Shown: positions 41,601 through 50,486, numbered from the stretch's first letter. The stretch: DNA of 64,000 nt from Tetramitus jugosus (GCA_937625935.1 OW569344.1:1-64000); one strand, 5' to 3'. A program made the numbers and translations. The notes: generated by a model from the letters alone, not told the origin.

Positions 41601-41784
41601 GTGATTCCTCTATTGTTGATGGTGATGTTGTTGTTGTTGTTCGATGATAGTAAGGATGATCATTTTCGCGTGATGGTGAATTGTTGTTTGATACTTCTTC
41701 ATCGCTCTGTGGTGGAGGACTTGGCTCCTGTGTACTACCATATGACATTTGGTCATCTTGGAAGAAGGGAGCAGGTGTGGACAT
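38629..41784 (-). CDS. Large Gln/Pro/His/Ser-rich protein, probable transcription regulator
   Basis: The open frame extends to 41877 only through a TTG; the ATG at 41784 gives 1051 residues. The N-terminal 740 residues are low complexity: His runs, Gln runs, and Pro/Tyr/Met-rich stretches (YPSPYAGRG, HPSYPGPQSP) like activation domains. From about 745 to 1000 a folded domain appears: TWPNLRTQVQIGAMN, VIPLYRPNMNT, TVTGPDLPKLRHTTLVLQIL, VKFQLVNISRKSRAGRMSRFG. It looks beta-rich with a basic SRKSRAGR loop, as in immunoglobulin-like DNA-binding domains, but no known family is assigned. An acidic run (DDDDDDD) precedes the end. It may be a lineage-specific transcription factor. Confidence 0.7.
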   Translation of the reverse strand: MSTPAPFFQDDQMSYGSTQEPSPPPQSDEEVSNNNSPSRENDHPYYHRTTTTTSPSTIEESQQQQHHHHHHQEQQYITQQQPEDEEVHIHHHHHQHEHHHSSYEESSMVNPQDDDEGEMYEMSAAERMALSFGGGIATLSATPQEISHDDIIAQSSSSSSIATTQEQQSSPDASALHILSASASSPLVTEKQPEPNHLPAIFRAIKEVRDSPTTSSTSGTTATSTTPTLAAKQHATYPSGPRHLSSSQSFVPTSTTTTTTNASQSHPSPMLNRPQRILPHQHHPHAPHGPLSSPQQLQQQQQQQSQFMRRPMMPHHKSPHAIPGSDMMTQGAYMMPRAHPVPSSSAPTPQRYPPSRMYAHPHPDAYPSPYAGRGVSARMPHPYHSSPTHPPSTHPYAAYYGQHGLRPMPAKGQHVNGSGYYPMYPSPSMSQMPPGYHPSYPGPQSPYSPASGSKMVHRPLTGAPQPQTSMKSPMHPSTDAATDQVKVKTEANIRPMDQRSNGTTNRAPPVSVRQSPVAAVASGAPAVASDVDVKTSPSTVPSASPASVAITPGVFPSSSNGSSSASSAASTPITPKKPIMPHGQTAPAWAPSTPKALAPTNSPKVSLPNAPRGPTSSAVIRHGFPNRRGAPYMQSMVASPYGVHPSHMHPYAQHSMMYPEYPSHYYPMDGEGMEVDEDMEGFGEEAYYDPSYYYPPAQAHPSYVSSSSVSYEPPVFRRVDPVVSGADPATVSSAQRFNSRSRRHQSDPHILPVSEGERVLLSQTLSARAKASRDRRMVQTWPNLRTQVQIGAMNMKNFNLKEKDKIVIPLYRPNMNTTIDVTVTGPDLPKLRHTTLVLQILVDQPKSNMNVWKDVKSENQLFEDKIPVEGCEVRASGGRLTMSAADSKQKMEVKFQLVNISRKSRAGRMSRFGPVYRIVAHHEMDNGEHFVVDEKHCVFGIINTGKYQTYQHKYATLIERLTARPDLVKQILDDEDKDGVAKEELALLLNMMDSSSGDDDDDDDQVHSSDTHQESQSPKTITPPTSSPPLSQISKLSQLNAQPNAAPQQLI

Positions 41785-42552
41785 GTTGTTGTGTATGTGT
41801 TCTTTGTGTATGGAAAACTTGAGGAGATTTGATGTTGGTGTTGTTGCAAATAGTATCTTTGGTAGATTCCTTCTCAATCAAACTGGCAGTTGTTCAAGTG
41901 TGTGGGTGTTGAGTGCAGTAAAGTAGGGACTCTGTAGGTGGTGTTGATAAGGACGTGCACACTGAAGGCAGTTGTTGATTACAAGGATTATTGGAGGAGA
42001 GATGCAAATAATGTGTGTTGATGTTTTTTCAGGGAGGAACAAGCACGTGAAGGCCACACTTTCCGTACAAGGCGCGTTTTTTTTGATTGGTTTAAAAGCA
42101 TTGTAATGAGATTCGTTTCATTTTTTCCCGTCCGAGAATGATCGATGTTGGAAGATTTGTTTACAAACACCGGCTCCTGGACTATTCATACGTCACCATT
42201 CCGTCATTGATTCTTCAAGGACCTTGAGAGACGAGCTCAATAGTGACAGAACATACAGAAGAGGGTAAAGGAGTGAGTGTTGTTGAGAGGAATTGTGAGC
42301 AGTCCATGATGATTACGCTCGATTTTGGGTCGTGATGTTCAGTTCAGGTGAGAATGAGAATTCAAGAAGTGAGAGATTGGGGAACAATAAACTTGGAATC
42401 ATTCTGTGTTATCATGTTGTTTGGAAAAAGAAGAGATGCCAGCACCACCAAGTAAAAACGAATGAAGAGAAGAATGAAGGAGCCCCTTCAGGATTTTCTT
42501 CGGAATTTGCGGAAGAAATGGGCGCCAAAAATAATGTCTTCGGAGTAACAAC
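41785..42552. other. Intergenic region upstream of the Q/P-rich gene
   Basis: About 770 bp containing the presumed promoter of the minus-strand gene ending at 41784. Short frames here have no protein-like composition, and no RNA gene or repeat was recognised. Confidence 0.4.
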
Positions 42553-43102
42553 ATGTCCTGTAACCATGAAAAGCGGGTTCGTCGGTGTGTAGTGTGTCGT
42601 TTTGTAAAGTTTTTGGTGCAGAGATTCAATCTGTATGAACTTCTTTTTCAACAACAAGAGCAAGAGTGAGAAGAGGTTCAAAAGAAGTTAAAACATGTTC
42701 AAGATAAGTTAGAGGAAGCTAACCAGGAGCTAGAAGCTACCCGTAGAAATTTGGTAGCGGCACAAGGAGCTAGAAGACACTCGCAGAGAGTTGGGCGACC
42801 AACAAGATCATCTCAAGGAAAAGAACTGAAGAAAGTCAGCTTGCCTCTCGCAAAGAGATACCGAGATCGCCCACCTTGAAGCCATGGCTCTCTAAGAGTA
42901 CCACCTGAATGGTTCTACCGTGAGTGATGTGAGTCCCAATACATCCATTAGCTCCGTAATGGTGATGCTCATTCTGAGTTTTCTTAGAACAGCCAAAACT
43001 ACTGTTCATGCCGATATGAATTTACATGACAGATTTCAGAAGATGGATCTTTGGTGTTTGTTTTCTTGTTCATTAAGCCATCATCCCTCATTGAAGTAGT
43101 TT
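42553..43102 (+). pseudogene. Decayed gene: zinc-motif plus coiled coil
   Basis: An ATG at 42553 opens a frame starting MSCNHEKRVRRCVVCRF, a CxHxKRxRxCxxC pattern like small zinc-binding motifs. After 38 codons a TGA (42667) interrupts, but the frame continues as coiled coil (EEVQKKLKHVQDKLEEANQ). At about 42757 the coiled coil moves to another frame (RHKELEDTRRELGDQQ), then stops. Further pieces (RDTEIAHLEAMAL and beyond) follow in yet other frames to a stop near 43102. The consistency of composition through several breaks shows a real gene that has lost function. An active relative elsewhere in the genome is likely, which is inference. Confidence 0.55.
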
Positions 43103-43487
43103 CTGTCTTTCTAGAATACTATTGTATTACACATACCTTTTTTACTCCGAAACTGCCGAATGGGGCCTCAATCCGAATGTGTGTTAATTTTTTTCCTCCC
43201 TGACGGATGAAGCTTCTGAACATCCATCAATCCACAGGACTGTCCGTTCTTCCCTAAGAAAGAGAGACACCCCACTAGTTTTCCTTACAACACCAAGAAC
43301 CTCTCTTCTTTTGATTGTGACACTTATCACTTGTTCTTCAATTGTCACGCACGCGCACGAAGCACCTCGACTTTCAGCACTTCGCCCACTGCCACGACAA
43401 CGGAACAAACATAAAAACATCAACACACCCACTACTACTAACCACTAACTACTATAGTAGTATTCTTCTTCCTTGTTCATTATTATT
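43103..43487. other. Intergenic region upstream of the membrane-protein gene
   Basis: About 385 bp of T/C-rich sequence between the decayed gene and the start at 43488. No gene or RNA feature was recognised. Confidence 0.35.
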
Positions 43488-44747
43488 ATGGGCGACACCT
43501 TTGACAAATGTTTTCATATGACTGACTTGGTACCAACAACAGAGTTGTTTGGTCCAGCAGCCAGAATGCCCTATCTACTCAGTGGTCACTGGCGTGACAC
43601 CACACTCCTCAAAGTGTTGGCCATTGCACTGACAGTCTATGTCAATCTCACGTTTCTCATCACTCTTGTGCTCTACTTTTTCCAAAAGTACAAGAGAAAT
43701 ATGAAGCAGACATACACGAACACACTTGTACTCTTGTTCAATTTTAGCAATGCATTCATCTTCTCCATCTTGGTGAACATTGGATGGGTGGGCAACACAT
43801 TTGTTGTCGCTGCTGTGCACAATGCGATCGAGGCCATGTTTATTTTGGTGCTCTACAAGAAATTTTTCAAGAAATTGGTGGGCAACACGGAAGTGAGCTA
43901 CGATTTGTTGATGAATGTGGCTGTGGGTGCAGGTTTCTTGACTGTTGTGCCTCATTTGCTCATTGTTGACTTCAAGATCAATGCTTACATTAAGGCCATT
44001 GGTGGTATCTCTGATGTTGCCTTGTTCCTTGCTAGCAGTGCCGGTTTGGTCAAGTATGCAATCGACACGTACAGAAGAAAGTACAAGAGAGCTTCCGTGA
44101 TCAAGGCTGAGCGCCGTCATGTCATTTTGTTGATGAACACCTTGTCTCACACAGGAACAGTGATGCTTACGTTTGTAACCTGCTTCCACACCAACACTCA
44201 ATTGGCGATCATTGTCATTGGTACGACGGCAATGAACACATTCGGTACCCTCTACTTTTTCTTCCAAATCAACGACAAGATGTACAGCAAGAAGTTTAAG
44301 CCACAGAGAGCGCGATCCAACACAAATTCTAGCGGCGTGCCCCCTATTACTACCCCTACGACCGAAACTGCCGCAAATGCCGCTGTTGTAGTGCCAAGCA
44401 AATCCGACAGTAGCACTAGCTCACCGGTGAACCCTGCTGATGCTTCTGATGAACTCAAAACATCAACCAAGGCAACCAACAAAGCATCATCAAATGATTC
44501 CTCTGATGATGTTGCTACTCCTACGACACCTAAAAAAAAGGTAAGTATTGATACTTCTCGCAATGAGAGCGACAAGACTGTAGAGCCTGTAGTCAGTCCA
44601 TCGGACAGCATAGACAGGGAATTGGACTCGGAGCCAGAGTCAGCTCTTGGTGATTTCGACCCAGAGTACGAACTTGATACTTGTGACTCACCATTGCTTC
44701 GTAGAAACAATAGTTTTATTGAAAGACAAAGACAACAACCACAGTAA
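43488..44747 (+). CDS. Orphan multi-pass membrane protein (about seven helices)
   Basis: The frame opens with a TTG; the ATG at 43488 gives 419 residues. About seven hydrophobic segments occupy residues 40-265 (LLKVLAIALTVYVNLTFL, TLVLLFNFSNAFIFSILVN, VVAAVHNAIEAMFILVLY, LLMNVAVGAGFLTVV, ISDVALFLASSAGLV, VMLTFVTCFHTNTQLAII and TTAMNTFGTLYFFF). The C-terminal 150 residues are cytoplasmic-looking, Ser/Thr/Asp-rich and basic first (KKFKPQRARS), with phosphosite-like clusters. The layout recalls a seven-helix receptor or a lipid-sensing membrane protein, but no GPCR family motif (DRY, NPxxY) was found. Confidence 0.75.
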   Translation: MGDTFDKCFHMTDLVPTTELFGPAARMPYLLSGHWRDTTLLKVLAIALTVYVNLTFLITLVLYFFQKYKRNMKQTYTNTLVLLFNFSNAFIFSILVNIGWVGNTFVVAAVHNAIEAMFILVLYKKFFKKLVGNTEVSYDLLMNVAVGAGFLTVVPHLLIVDFKINAYIKAIGGISDVALFLASSAGLVKYAIDTYRRKYKRASVIKAERRHVILLMNTLSHTGTVMLTFVTCFHTNTQLAIIVIGTTAMNTFGTLYFFFQINDKMYSKKFKPQRARSNTNSSGVPPITTPTTETAANAAVVVPSKSDSSTSSPVNPADASDELKTSTKATNKASSNDSSDDVATPTTPKKKVSIDTSRNESDKTVEPVVSPSDSIDRELDSEPESALGDFDPEYELDTCDSPLLRRNNSFIERQRQQPQ

Positions 44748-45210
44748 AAGTAGTTCTGTTTGCTTTGTTTCTTCCGCGATAGTTTAGTATTTTGTTGCCG
44801 ATGCTGTCAGTTGTTGCCTAAAACGAACCATGCCATGTCCCAAATGAACTCGAGAACATGCATGTTTTTCCTGGAGCTATTCAATGCTCATCGCATGCTC
44901 GAACGGCTGCGCTAAAGAGACCAAAATGCAGAAGAAACCGAAAATCTGAAAGTGCCAGTCTCCTCGGCTCTCGGGATTTTTTGTCGCTTGAACGTTTAAC
45001 ACAATTTGGTCGACCTGTTGCCTTCTTTTGGTGTCGGAATGTTGAAGAATTTGATCCTCCGCTTTTTTAACAAAAAAGTGATTCCGATGCACCCCCTCAA
45101 GCACTGCAGTTTAAAAGCGACCGAATTTGTTGACCCCAATCAACACAACAAACAAACAAACAACAAACAATTCTCAACTCAAAACAACAATAATAATAAT
45201 AATAACAACC
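44748..45210. other. Intergenic region, gene promoter only
   Basis: About 460 bp before the globin-like gene. It ends in an ACAA/AATAAT-rich leader typical of the 5' leaders in this window. No RNA gene was recognised. Confidence 0.35.
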
Positions 45211-45927
45211 ATGAACCACATTGAACAAGCTCAACTCGACTCTGACTTGATGTACAGATTCCAATACGTCTGCAAATTTATGGACTTTGGTGAAAGTGAT
45301 ATCAAGGTCATCAAGGGAGCAGCTGGTGCCATTGCTCCACTCGTTCCAACTGTTGTCAACGCAGTGTATGACAAACTGTTCCAATTCGATGTGACTATGC
45401 AGTACTTTACTCTGAAGAATCAAGGATTTGAAGGCAAGGTCGAATCCAGTGTCAAGGATATCAATGTTTATCAATCATCACAGATCAAGTTCAGAAAGGA
45501 CATGCTCAGCAAGTATCTCGTAAAGTTGGTCACTGCTGAATATGATGAAAACTTTGTAAAGTATTTGGACTGGGTCGGTAAGATTCACACAAACAAGGGA
45601 GGAAGCAAGTCCATCAACGTTGAATACATGCACTGTAATGCTCTGTTTGGATATGTGCACGACTTTTTGTTGTCTGCCATTTGTGGATTGGGATTGCCAC
45701 ATGATGACATGAAGGCTGCCATCAGTGCATTCACAAAGCTGCTGTGGATCCAAAACGATCTCTTCACTAGACATTACATTCCAACAAAGACTGAACAAAA
45801 GCAGTATGATGATGCTGTTGCTCAGGTCAAAAACAACGGAAGCTCTCAAGGAAACAATTTAGTGAACTATGCTGTCGTGGTGGCTGTGACTGCAGTGGCC
45901 TGTGCTATTCTGATGAACAAATTCTAA
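45211..45927 (+). CDS. Tail-anchored protoglobin-like haem protein
   Basis: A 238-residue protein from the ATG at 45211; upstream codons are only leader sequence. Residues about 15-195 match the globin-sensor/protoglobin fold: FMDFGESDIKVIKGAAGAIAPLVP, then VVNAVYDKLFQFDVTMQYF and KYLDWVGKIHTNKGG. H126 in GKIHT is in the place of the proximal haem-binding His (compare VGxxH in globin-coupled sensors). The last 23 residues are a hydrophobic tail (VVVAVTAVACAILM) ending NKF, a likely C-terminal membrane anchor. No signalling domain follows. It probably binds O2, NO or CO on a membrane surface. Haem binding is inferred from position and not shown. Confidence 0.7.
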   Translation: MNHIEQAQLDSDLMYRFQYVCKFMDFGESDIKVIKGAAGAIAPLVPTVVNAVYDKLFQFDVTMQYFTLKNQGFEGKVESSVKDINVYQSSQIKFRKDMLSKYLVKLVTAEYDENFVKYLDWVGKIHTNKGGSKSINVEYMHCNALFGYVHDFLLSAICGLGLPHDDMKAAISAFTKLLWIQNDLFTRHYIPTKTEQKQYDDAVAQVKNNGSSQGNNLVNYAVVVAVTAVACAILMNKF

Positions 45928-46088
45928 GCAATGTATTAAAACAACAAACTATTTTCCATTTACATCACGCGTTCTCTCTTTTCCACCACAACGTTGCGGT
46001 CAAAGACAAAAGCATCACTTCCTTTGCATTTATGCAGTGACAAGAGCAACCTTCTGCCTGCTTGTCAAAACAGAAGGCGAAGTAAAAA

Positions 46089-46207
46089 GCATACATTACT
46101 GAGGGTTCTCGAGTAGTCTCCTATCTCAATACTAACTCAGCCAGATGGTGCTTAACTTCTCTATTCGAAATGGGAAGAGGTGGTTCCACCATTGTATGAA
46201 CGTAGAC
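46089..46207 (-). rRNA. 5S ribosomal RNA, copy 1
   Basis: A 119-nt copy running from 46207 down to 46089, starting GTCTACGTTCATAC and holding the internal AAGTTAAGCACC and GATGGGA-like control regions of eukaryotic 5S. It is followed by a T run (46083-46088) acting as the Pol III terminator. It differs from the other two copies near its 3' end (position 46091), where helix I loses one base pair (C opposite U instead of G). It may be a slightly divergent or less stable copy. The nearest genes are the globin-like gene upstream and the bZIP gene. Confidence 0.93.
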
Positions 46208-46256
46208 ATTAGAAATGTTTTTACACAGATTTTGGCCGTTTCGGCCGAAATTAGAT
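46208..46256 (-). promoter_or_regulatory. 49-bp conserved element upstream of 5S copy 1
   Basis: The 49 bases before the 5S start match those of the other two 5S genes, with the 28 bases next to the gene nearly identical (CCAAAATCTGTGTAAAAACA core). A TTTCGGCCGAAA palindrome lies at the outer end of this copy. It is a candidate external Pol III promoter element. Confidence 0.65.
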
Positions 46257-46613
46257 GAGTCGTAACAAGTTGAGGGAGGGTTTCTTGAGGTGAGCGAACA
46301 TTTTTATTGGATGAACTATCCTTTCATTTTATTGACCTAAAACTGTAGATGAAGAAAAAAACCGGCAGCAGTTACAATCCAGCATGCTGACGTGTCTTTG
46401 CGTCATCGGCTACGGAAAAATGGCGGAAACAGCTGCGAAAATGATTAATACCCAGAATCAGGCCCGCTAAGCCAAAGACCAAGTGTTCTCATCACCACAA
46501 CCAATCATCACTGTGGGCACAAAAAAGCACTTCCGAACGAAATAATAAATCGATACCACCCGAACCAAACCTCAGTCAGTATCTATCAGCACTCACCAGA
46601 TCACCCATACCTG
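46257..46613. other. Shared 5S flank and bZIP promoter
   Basis: The block at about 46300-46342 is nearly identical to 57268-57310, upstream of 5S copy 2, so the two minus-strand 5S genes were duplicated together with at least 135 bp of upstream DNA. The remainder to 46613 is the presumed bZIP promoter. No other feature was seen. Confidence 0.6.
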
Positions 46614-48443
46614 ATGATGACCAACAATCACAACAACAATACTCCATCATCATTGTCATTCACTCCATTGGAATCTCAGATTCCACCAACAACAACAACA
46701 ACAATCATGACAACAGATCCCATCCAGGCCAGAAAGAATCGTCTCAAGAACTGTTGTTTCTCTCTTGACAAAGAACTTGCCTCCACCACCACTACTCAAC
46801 AACCTGCTGTTGCGCACAGGAAGAACTCATCAAGTATTGATCTGAAAAACGAATTACCGTCATCATCATCATCATCATCAGTTGTTCTTCTTCCTCCCAC
46901 CACCTCACTCACCAATACAATTGTTCCTTCATCATTGAGTGCTTCTCTGATGATGACAACTACTCCTAGTACTCCTACTATTAGCTCTACTGTTGGATCA
47001 CCACCCAAGAGTGCACTGTTATTTGCTCATTATCACTCATCTCTACCAACAACAAGTACAAACACAACAACACCCATACAACAACAACAACAACAACAAC
47101 AATATCAGTTCAGTTCTTCTCCATCATCTTGCTCTAATACTATAAATCCGAATCATCATTGGACGAATCATAATGTGAATGTAGCTTCTTCTCTCATAAT
47201 ACCGCCACCATCAACAACAAGTGTATTTCCTCTCATGACTGCTGCACCAACTTGCACGACTTCAGCTCTAACGACTCCCCCTAGCATCACAACAAAATCA
47301 AAGAATACTACAGTAGCAACAGCAGCAGTATCAATTAAGAAGCAACAACAAGTTGATCACACTTCCACATCAACAACACCATCGTCAGTTATTCCCTCTC
47401 TGCCTGCTGCATCCATGATGATGATCACGCCGGCAACAATGATGCTCATGAACCACTCTCCATCATTATCACCGTCATCATTATCCTTAGAATCGAATCC
47501 ACATGCATCTGTATCATCTCAACCCATCACCACTCATCCTATGACTGTCACCACACACAACACCACTCATCATCACTGTACATTATCTCAACAACAACAA
47601 CAACAACTACAACAGAAGAAGCAGCGATCACCTACTGTGATTCCTAGCTCTATATTGCACAGTAACAACCATACTGTTACTGTTACTAATAATCAAAATC
47701 AAGTTGGAGTAGCGAACAATAAGAATAGTCGTGTCAATCCTAGTTCTACGAGTCACAATAGTAGTAGTAGTAGTAGTAATAGTTGTAATAATAATAATAG
47801 TAGTTCGACTCTTTCCCCTAGCTCTATCACTCTTCCTCCACCACTTGCTTCCAATGTGATCGCTCCTTGTTCTTCTCCCAGTGTCTCACAACCAAAATTA
47901 TCATCATCATTGTCACCTTCTCCCATAACAAGCTCCTCACCACCAATAACCTCAACAGCAGCTTCTGTTGCTACTACTACTACTAGTTCAAAAGCACAGA
48001 AACAACAGTCATCGTCATCTCCTCCTCCTCAAACAGACAATAGTCCAGAAGAGAAAAAGAGAAGGCGTCAAGTGCGCAACAGAGAAGCTGCACAAGCATC
48101 ACGCGAGCGAAAGAAACGGTACATTAGTGATCTGGAAAATCAGGTCTCATCCCTTCAAGAAAAACTGGCAGAGCTAACGAGAGAGAACTCGATGCTCAGG
48201 GCAGTGCTCATTGAAAACAATCAACGGCATCCTCATCAGGTGAATGATTTGAACATTGATGAAGTCATCTCCTCAGCTGGCAATGTGCGATGTCCATCCA
48301 TTGGTGGTGCCACTGAACAGGACAATAGTGGTGAAATTCGGGAAAGCAAGCGAATTAGACTCACAGAAACTGGTGAAGTCTCATCTCCAACAATCTCCAT
48401 GGGAGAGCGTGATGCATCTCCACCACCCTCTCCAGAGAAATGA
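46614..48443 (+). CDS. bZIP transcription factor (ATF/CREB-like)
   Basis: A 609-residue single-exon protein. The first 475 residues are low complexity (Ser/Thr/Pro, poly-Gln, poly-Asn, His), as expected for an activation region. Residues about 478-535 are a bZIP: a basic region with KKRRRQVRNREAAQASRERKKR (N-x7-R kept) and a zipper with leucines at seven-residue spacing (LENQVSSLQEKLAELTREN). It should bind DNA as a dimer at ACGT-core or CRE-like sites. Candidate cAMP or stress response is inference; the window also contains a cyclase. A Ser/Pro-rich tail follows. Two ATGs in a row (46614, 46617) make the start sure. Confidence 0.9.
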   Translation: MMTNNHNNNTPSSLSFTPLESQIPPTTTTTIMTTDPIQARKNRLKNCCFSLDKELASTTTTQQPAVAHRKNSSSIDLKNELPSSSSSSSVVLLPPTTSLTNTIVPSSLSASLMMTTTPSTPTISSTVGSPPKSALLFAHYHSSLPTTSTNTTTPIQQQQQQQQYQFSSSPSSCSNTINPNHHWTNHNVNVASSLIIPPPSTTSVFPLMTAAPTCTTSALTTPPSITTKSKNTTVATAAVSIKKQQQVDHTSTSTTPSSVIPSLPAASMMMITPATMMLMNHSPSLSPSSLSLESNPHASVSSQPITTHPMTVTTHNTTHHHCTLSQQQQQQLQQKKQRSPTVIPSSILHSNNHTVTVTNNQNQVGVANNKNSRVNPSSTSHNSSSSSSNSCNNNNSSSTLSPSSITLPPPLASNVIAPCSSPSVSQPKLSSSLSPSPITSSSPPITSTAASVATTTTSSKAQKQQSSSSPPPQTDNSPEEKKRRRQVRNREAAQASRERKKRYISDLENQVSSLQEKLAELTRENSMLRAVLIENNQRHPHQVNDLNIDEVISSAGNVRCPSIGGATEQDNSGEIRESKRIRLTETGEVSSPTISMGERDASPPPSPEK

Positions 48444-48995
48444 ACATAATTGGTGCCAGTGTAAAGATGATAACTTGAATCTGAAGTATCTGCTGGCTAG
48501 TACATGTAGGACTAGTTGCATAGACCATCATAAACAGATCCTAGTTTACTTTTGTCAGTAACCAGTAGTGATCCACAACTTTGTACCTTCACAGAAAGAT
48601 CCATTCAAGAGTGAAAGTTCCCGGAAATGAATCGTGTGTAACGATCTATAGCTTTGGTTGAATGATTTCTCTCCACATTAAAGTTCGGCCTGCTTCAACA
48701 ACAGTATTCTCTACATCCCTCTTCTGCAACTGATTATCTAACTCTTCAATTCGGTGTTTTAATAGTTTGGTTCCGCTTCGTCGAGTGGGTTTTAGCTGGT
48801 ATTTTCGATATCCTTATCCAGTCCATTCTCAACTTCGAGACAACTTTCATGAATAGCTCAGTCCTCTCTTGATCCAATGCAGTTGAAATTTGTCAAGATA
48901 GTCGACAAAATGTTTTTTGTTGAACAAGAAGAGACTCTAAACTTAAGAATGGGTCCAATAGACATTTTTTAATAAGAGAAAGAAAATTAGAAAAT
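48444..48995. other. Intergenic region, bZIP 3' end to eL18 3' end
   Basis: About 550 bp between two convergent genes. No coding frame of natural composition and no RNA gene were recognised. Confidence 0.4.
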
Positions 48996-49674
48996 TTAAC
49001 CACCCTTGGTCTTGAAACCTCTGGAGGATCTTCTACCTCTTGCCTTTTCGAATTGCAAGCCCTTAGCTCTGACGAATGGCTTAGCATGAGATCCGATAGC
49101 ACCAGGAGTACCGAAGTGCTTCTTGGATTCAGTGTTGTAGTTACCTCTCATCAATACAGTTCCCTTACCTTCTGGAGCGATTTGAGCCAATTGGTCGAAA
49201 GTATAAACCTTTCCTCCGGTAGCTTCAATTCTAGCTCTGACGGTCTCGGAGACTCTCAAGGCAGCAATTTGCAAACCAGCTGGGACTTCCAACATTCTGT
49301 TGTCGTTTGTGACGGTACCAACAATAACAGCGATAACCTTCTTGGCGTCTCTGCCGTCCAAATTCTTAACGAGTCTTCTAAGAGTTATTGGTCTTTGGTT
49401 TCTTCTGGATTGAGCAAGTCTCTTCATGATCAACTTGTTGAATGGAGAAGCGGTCTTTCTGCTCAAATAAGCATAAAGCTTAACTAGAAGACGCAAGTAT
49501 GTGTTTTGCGACTTTGGTTGTGTTCTAACTGCACGTCTTTGACGGTGGCTACTTGGAATGTCAACACCCTAAATTATTTGTAATAAAATGTGTCAGAAAT
49601 GAGCTGAGATGCTACATTCAAATTTGCATGTGCTTCCAATCGGAGCACAACAATAAATACGGATGACAAACCAT
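48996..49674 (-). CDS. RPL18: 60S ribosomal protein eL18, intron after start codon
   Basis: The coding sequence is exon 1 at 49672-49674 (the ATG alone), a 103-nt intron (49569-49671, starting GTTTGT and ending TTTAG), and exon 2 at 48996-49568. The joined product is 191 residues, near the usual 188. Exon 2 begins GVDIPSSHRQRRAV, then YLRLLVKLYAYLSRKT, FNKLIMKRLAQSR, ITLRRLVKNLDGR, VIVGTVTNDNRMLEVP, GGKVYTFDQLA and the C-terminal GRRSSRG. This fits eL18 throughout. The 166-residue frame without the intron lacks the first 25 residues. eL18 is a structural part of the large subunit. Confidence 0.95.
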
Positions 49675-50055
49675 TGTTGTTTATTATGACCTGTTTTGAT
49701 GATGCTGTTGTTTGTTGTTTTGTGTTTTTCGTGTTTTCCCAAAATTTTCATCAGGTTGACTGGTTGACCCGTGTGATTGAAACTTCAATGTTGAACATTC
49801 AATCAACAAATATTTTTTGCTTTTGCCGAGAGAGTTTGTTTGGATTATGAGGTATGGATCCATATGACCTTCCATTTGCAGCTTTAGTTATCATGTGGAC
49901 TCTTGGGGACTCTTGGAATCAATGATGACATGATGACGTTCATGCTTCGTTGCTTGGCATACATGAAAAAGAAAAAATCCACACAAATAAATAATCCGCC
50001 AAATCATCAACAACTTCACTCTCGTTGAATCAATTAATTGTTCACTGCATCTATA
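49675..50055. other. Divergent promoter region, eL18 and small gene
   Basis: About 380 bp between the ATG of eL18 (minus) and the ATG of the small gene at 50056 (plus). It should contain both promoters. No RNA gene or strong motif was recognised. Confidence 0.4.
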
Positions 50056-50486
50056 ATGTCATTCATTTTCAGAACTGCAAGCATCCGTTCAGTTGCATCA
50101 CTCACCTCACGCAGAAGCATCATCTCCAGCAGCAGAGGACCAACAAGCTCCCTCTCTGCCGCCAATTTCAGCACGCAACAACAATCCAATGCATCCTTCA
50201 TAACAGGTTCACGGTCTCAATCATCCTCTCTTTTGAACAACAATAGCAACAATTCAAGGTATGACGATTGCAGTGTGCATGTAATCATGATGCGAAAGCA
50301 GCACCATATTCATATTTCTCACACACACATGACATCTTCTTTTTCTATTTGTATTATTATCACCGTGGAATATGTAGCAATGGTAATCGTGCAACAGATC
50401 TCATGAAATCCATCAACAACAACAATACACACAAGCACTTAATTTTGCAGTTGGCTGCATTGACAGAAGACGATGATGGTGTATAA
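50056..50486 (+). CDS. Small probable mitochondrial protein, two exons
   Basis: Exon 1 (50056-50258) and exon 2 (50378-50486), joined over a 119-nt GTATGA...TGTAG intron, give 103 residues in phase. The N-terminus (MSFIFRTASIRSVASLTSRR) is Arg/Ser-rich with no acids for over 60 residues, and AANFSTQQQ resembles a presequence cleavage site. The middle is Ser/Asn-rich. The C-terminal part (ATDLMKSINNNN, LQLAALTEDDDGV) is a short helix with an acidic end. The family is not recognised. It is too split for a simple ORF scan. Mitochondrial targeting is inferred from composition. Confidence 0.5.

Noticed and set aside
41785-41877. N-terminal extension of the Q/P-rich gene
   Set aside because: Starts with TTG; ATG at 41784 is the first true start.
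42332-42592. Small plus-strand ORF
   Set aside because: No ATG of good context, no natural composition, and it overlaps the better supported decayed gene in another frame.
43575-44267. 230-codon minus-strand frame
   Set aside because: Opposite the membrane-protein gene, without any motif; a shadow frame.
44252-44710. 152-codon Ser-rich minus-strand frame
   Set aside because: Opposite the Ser/Thr-rich tail of the membrane-protein gene; a shadow frame.
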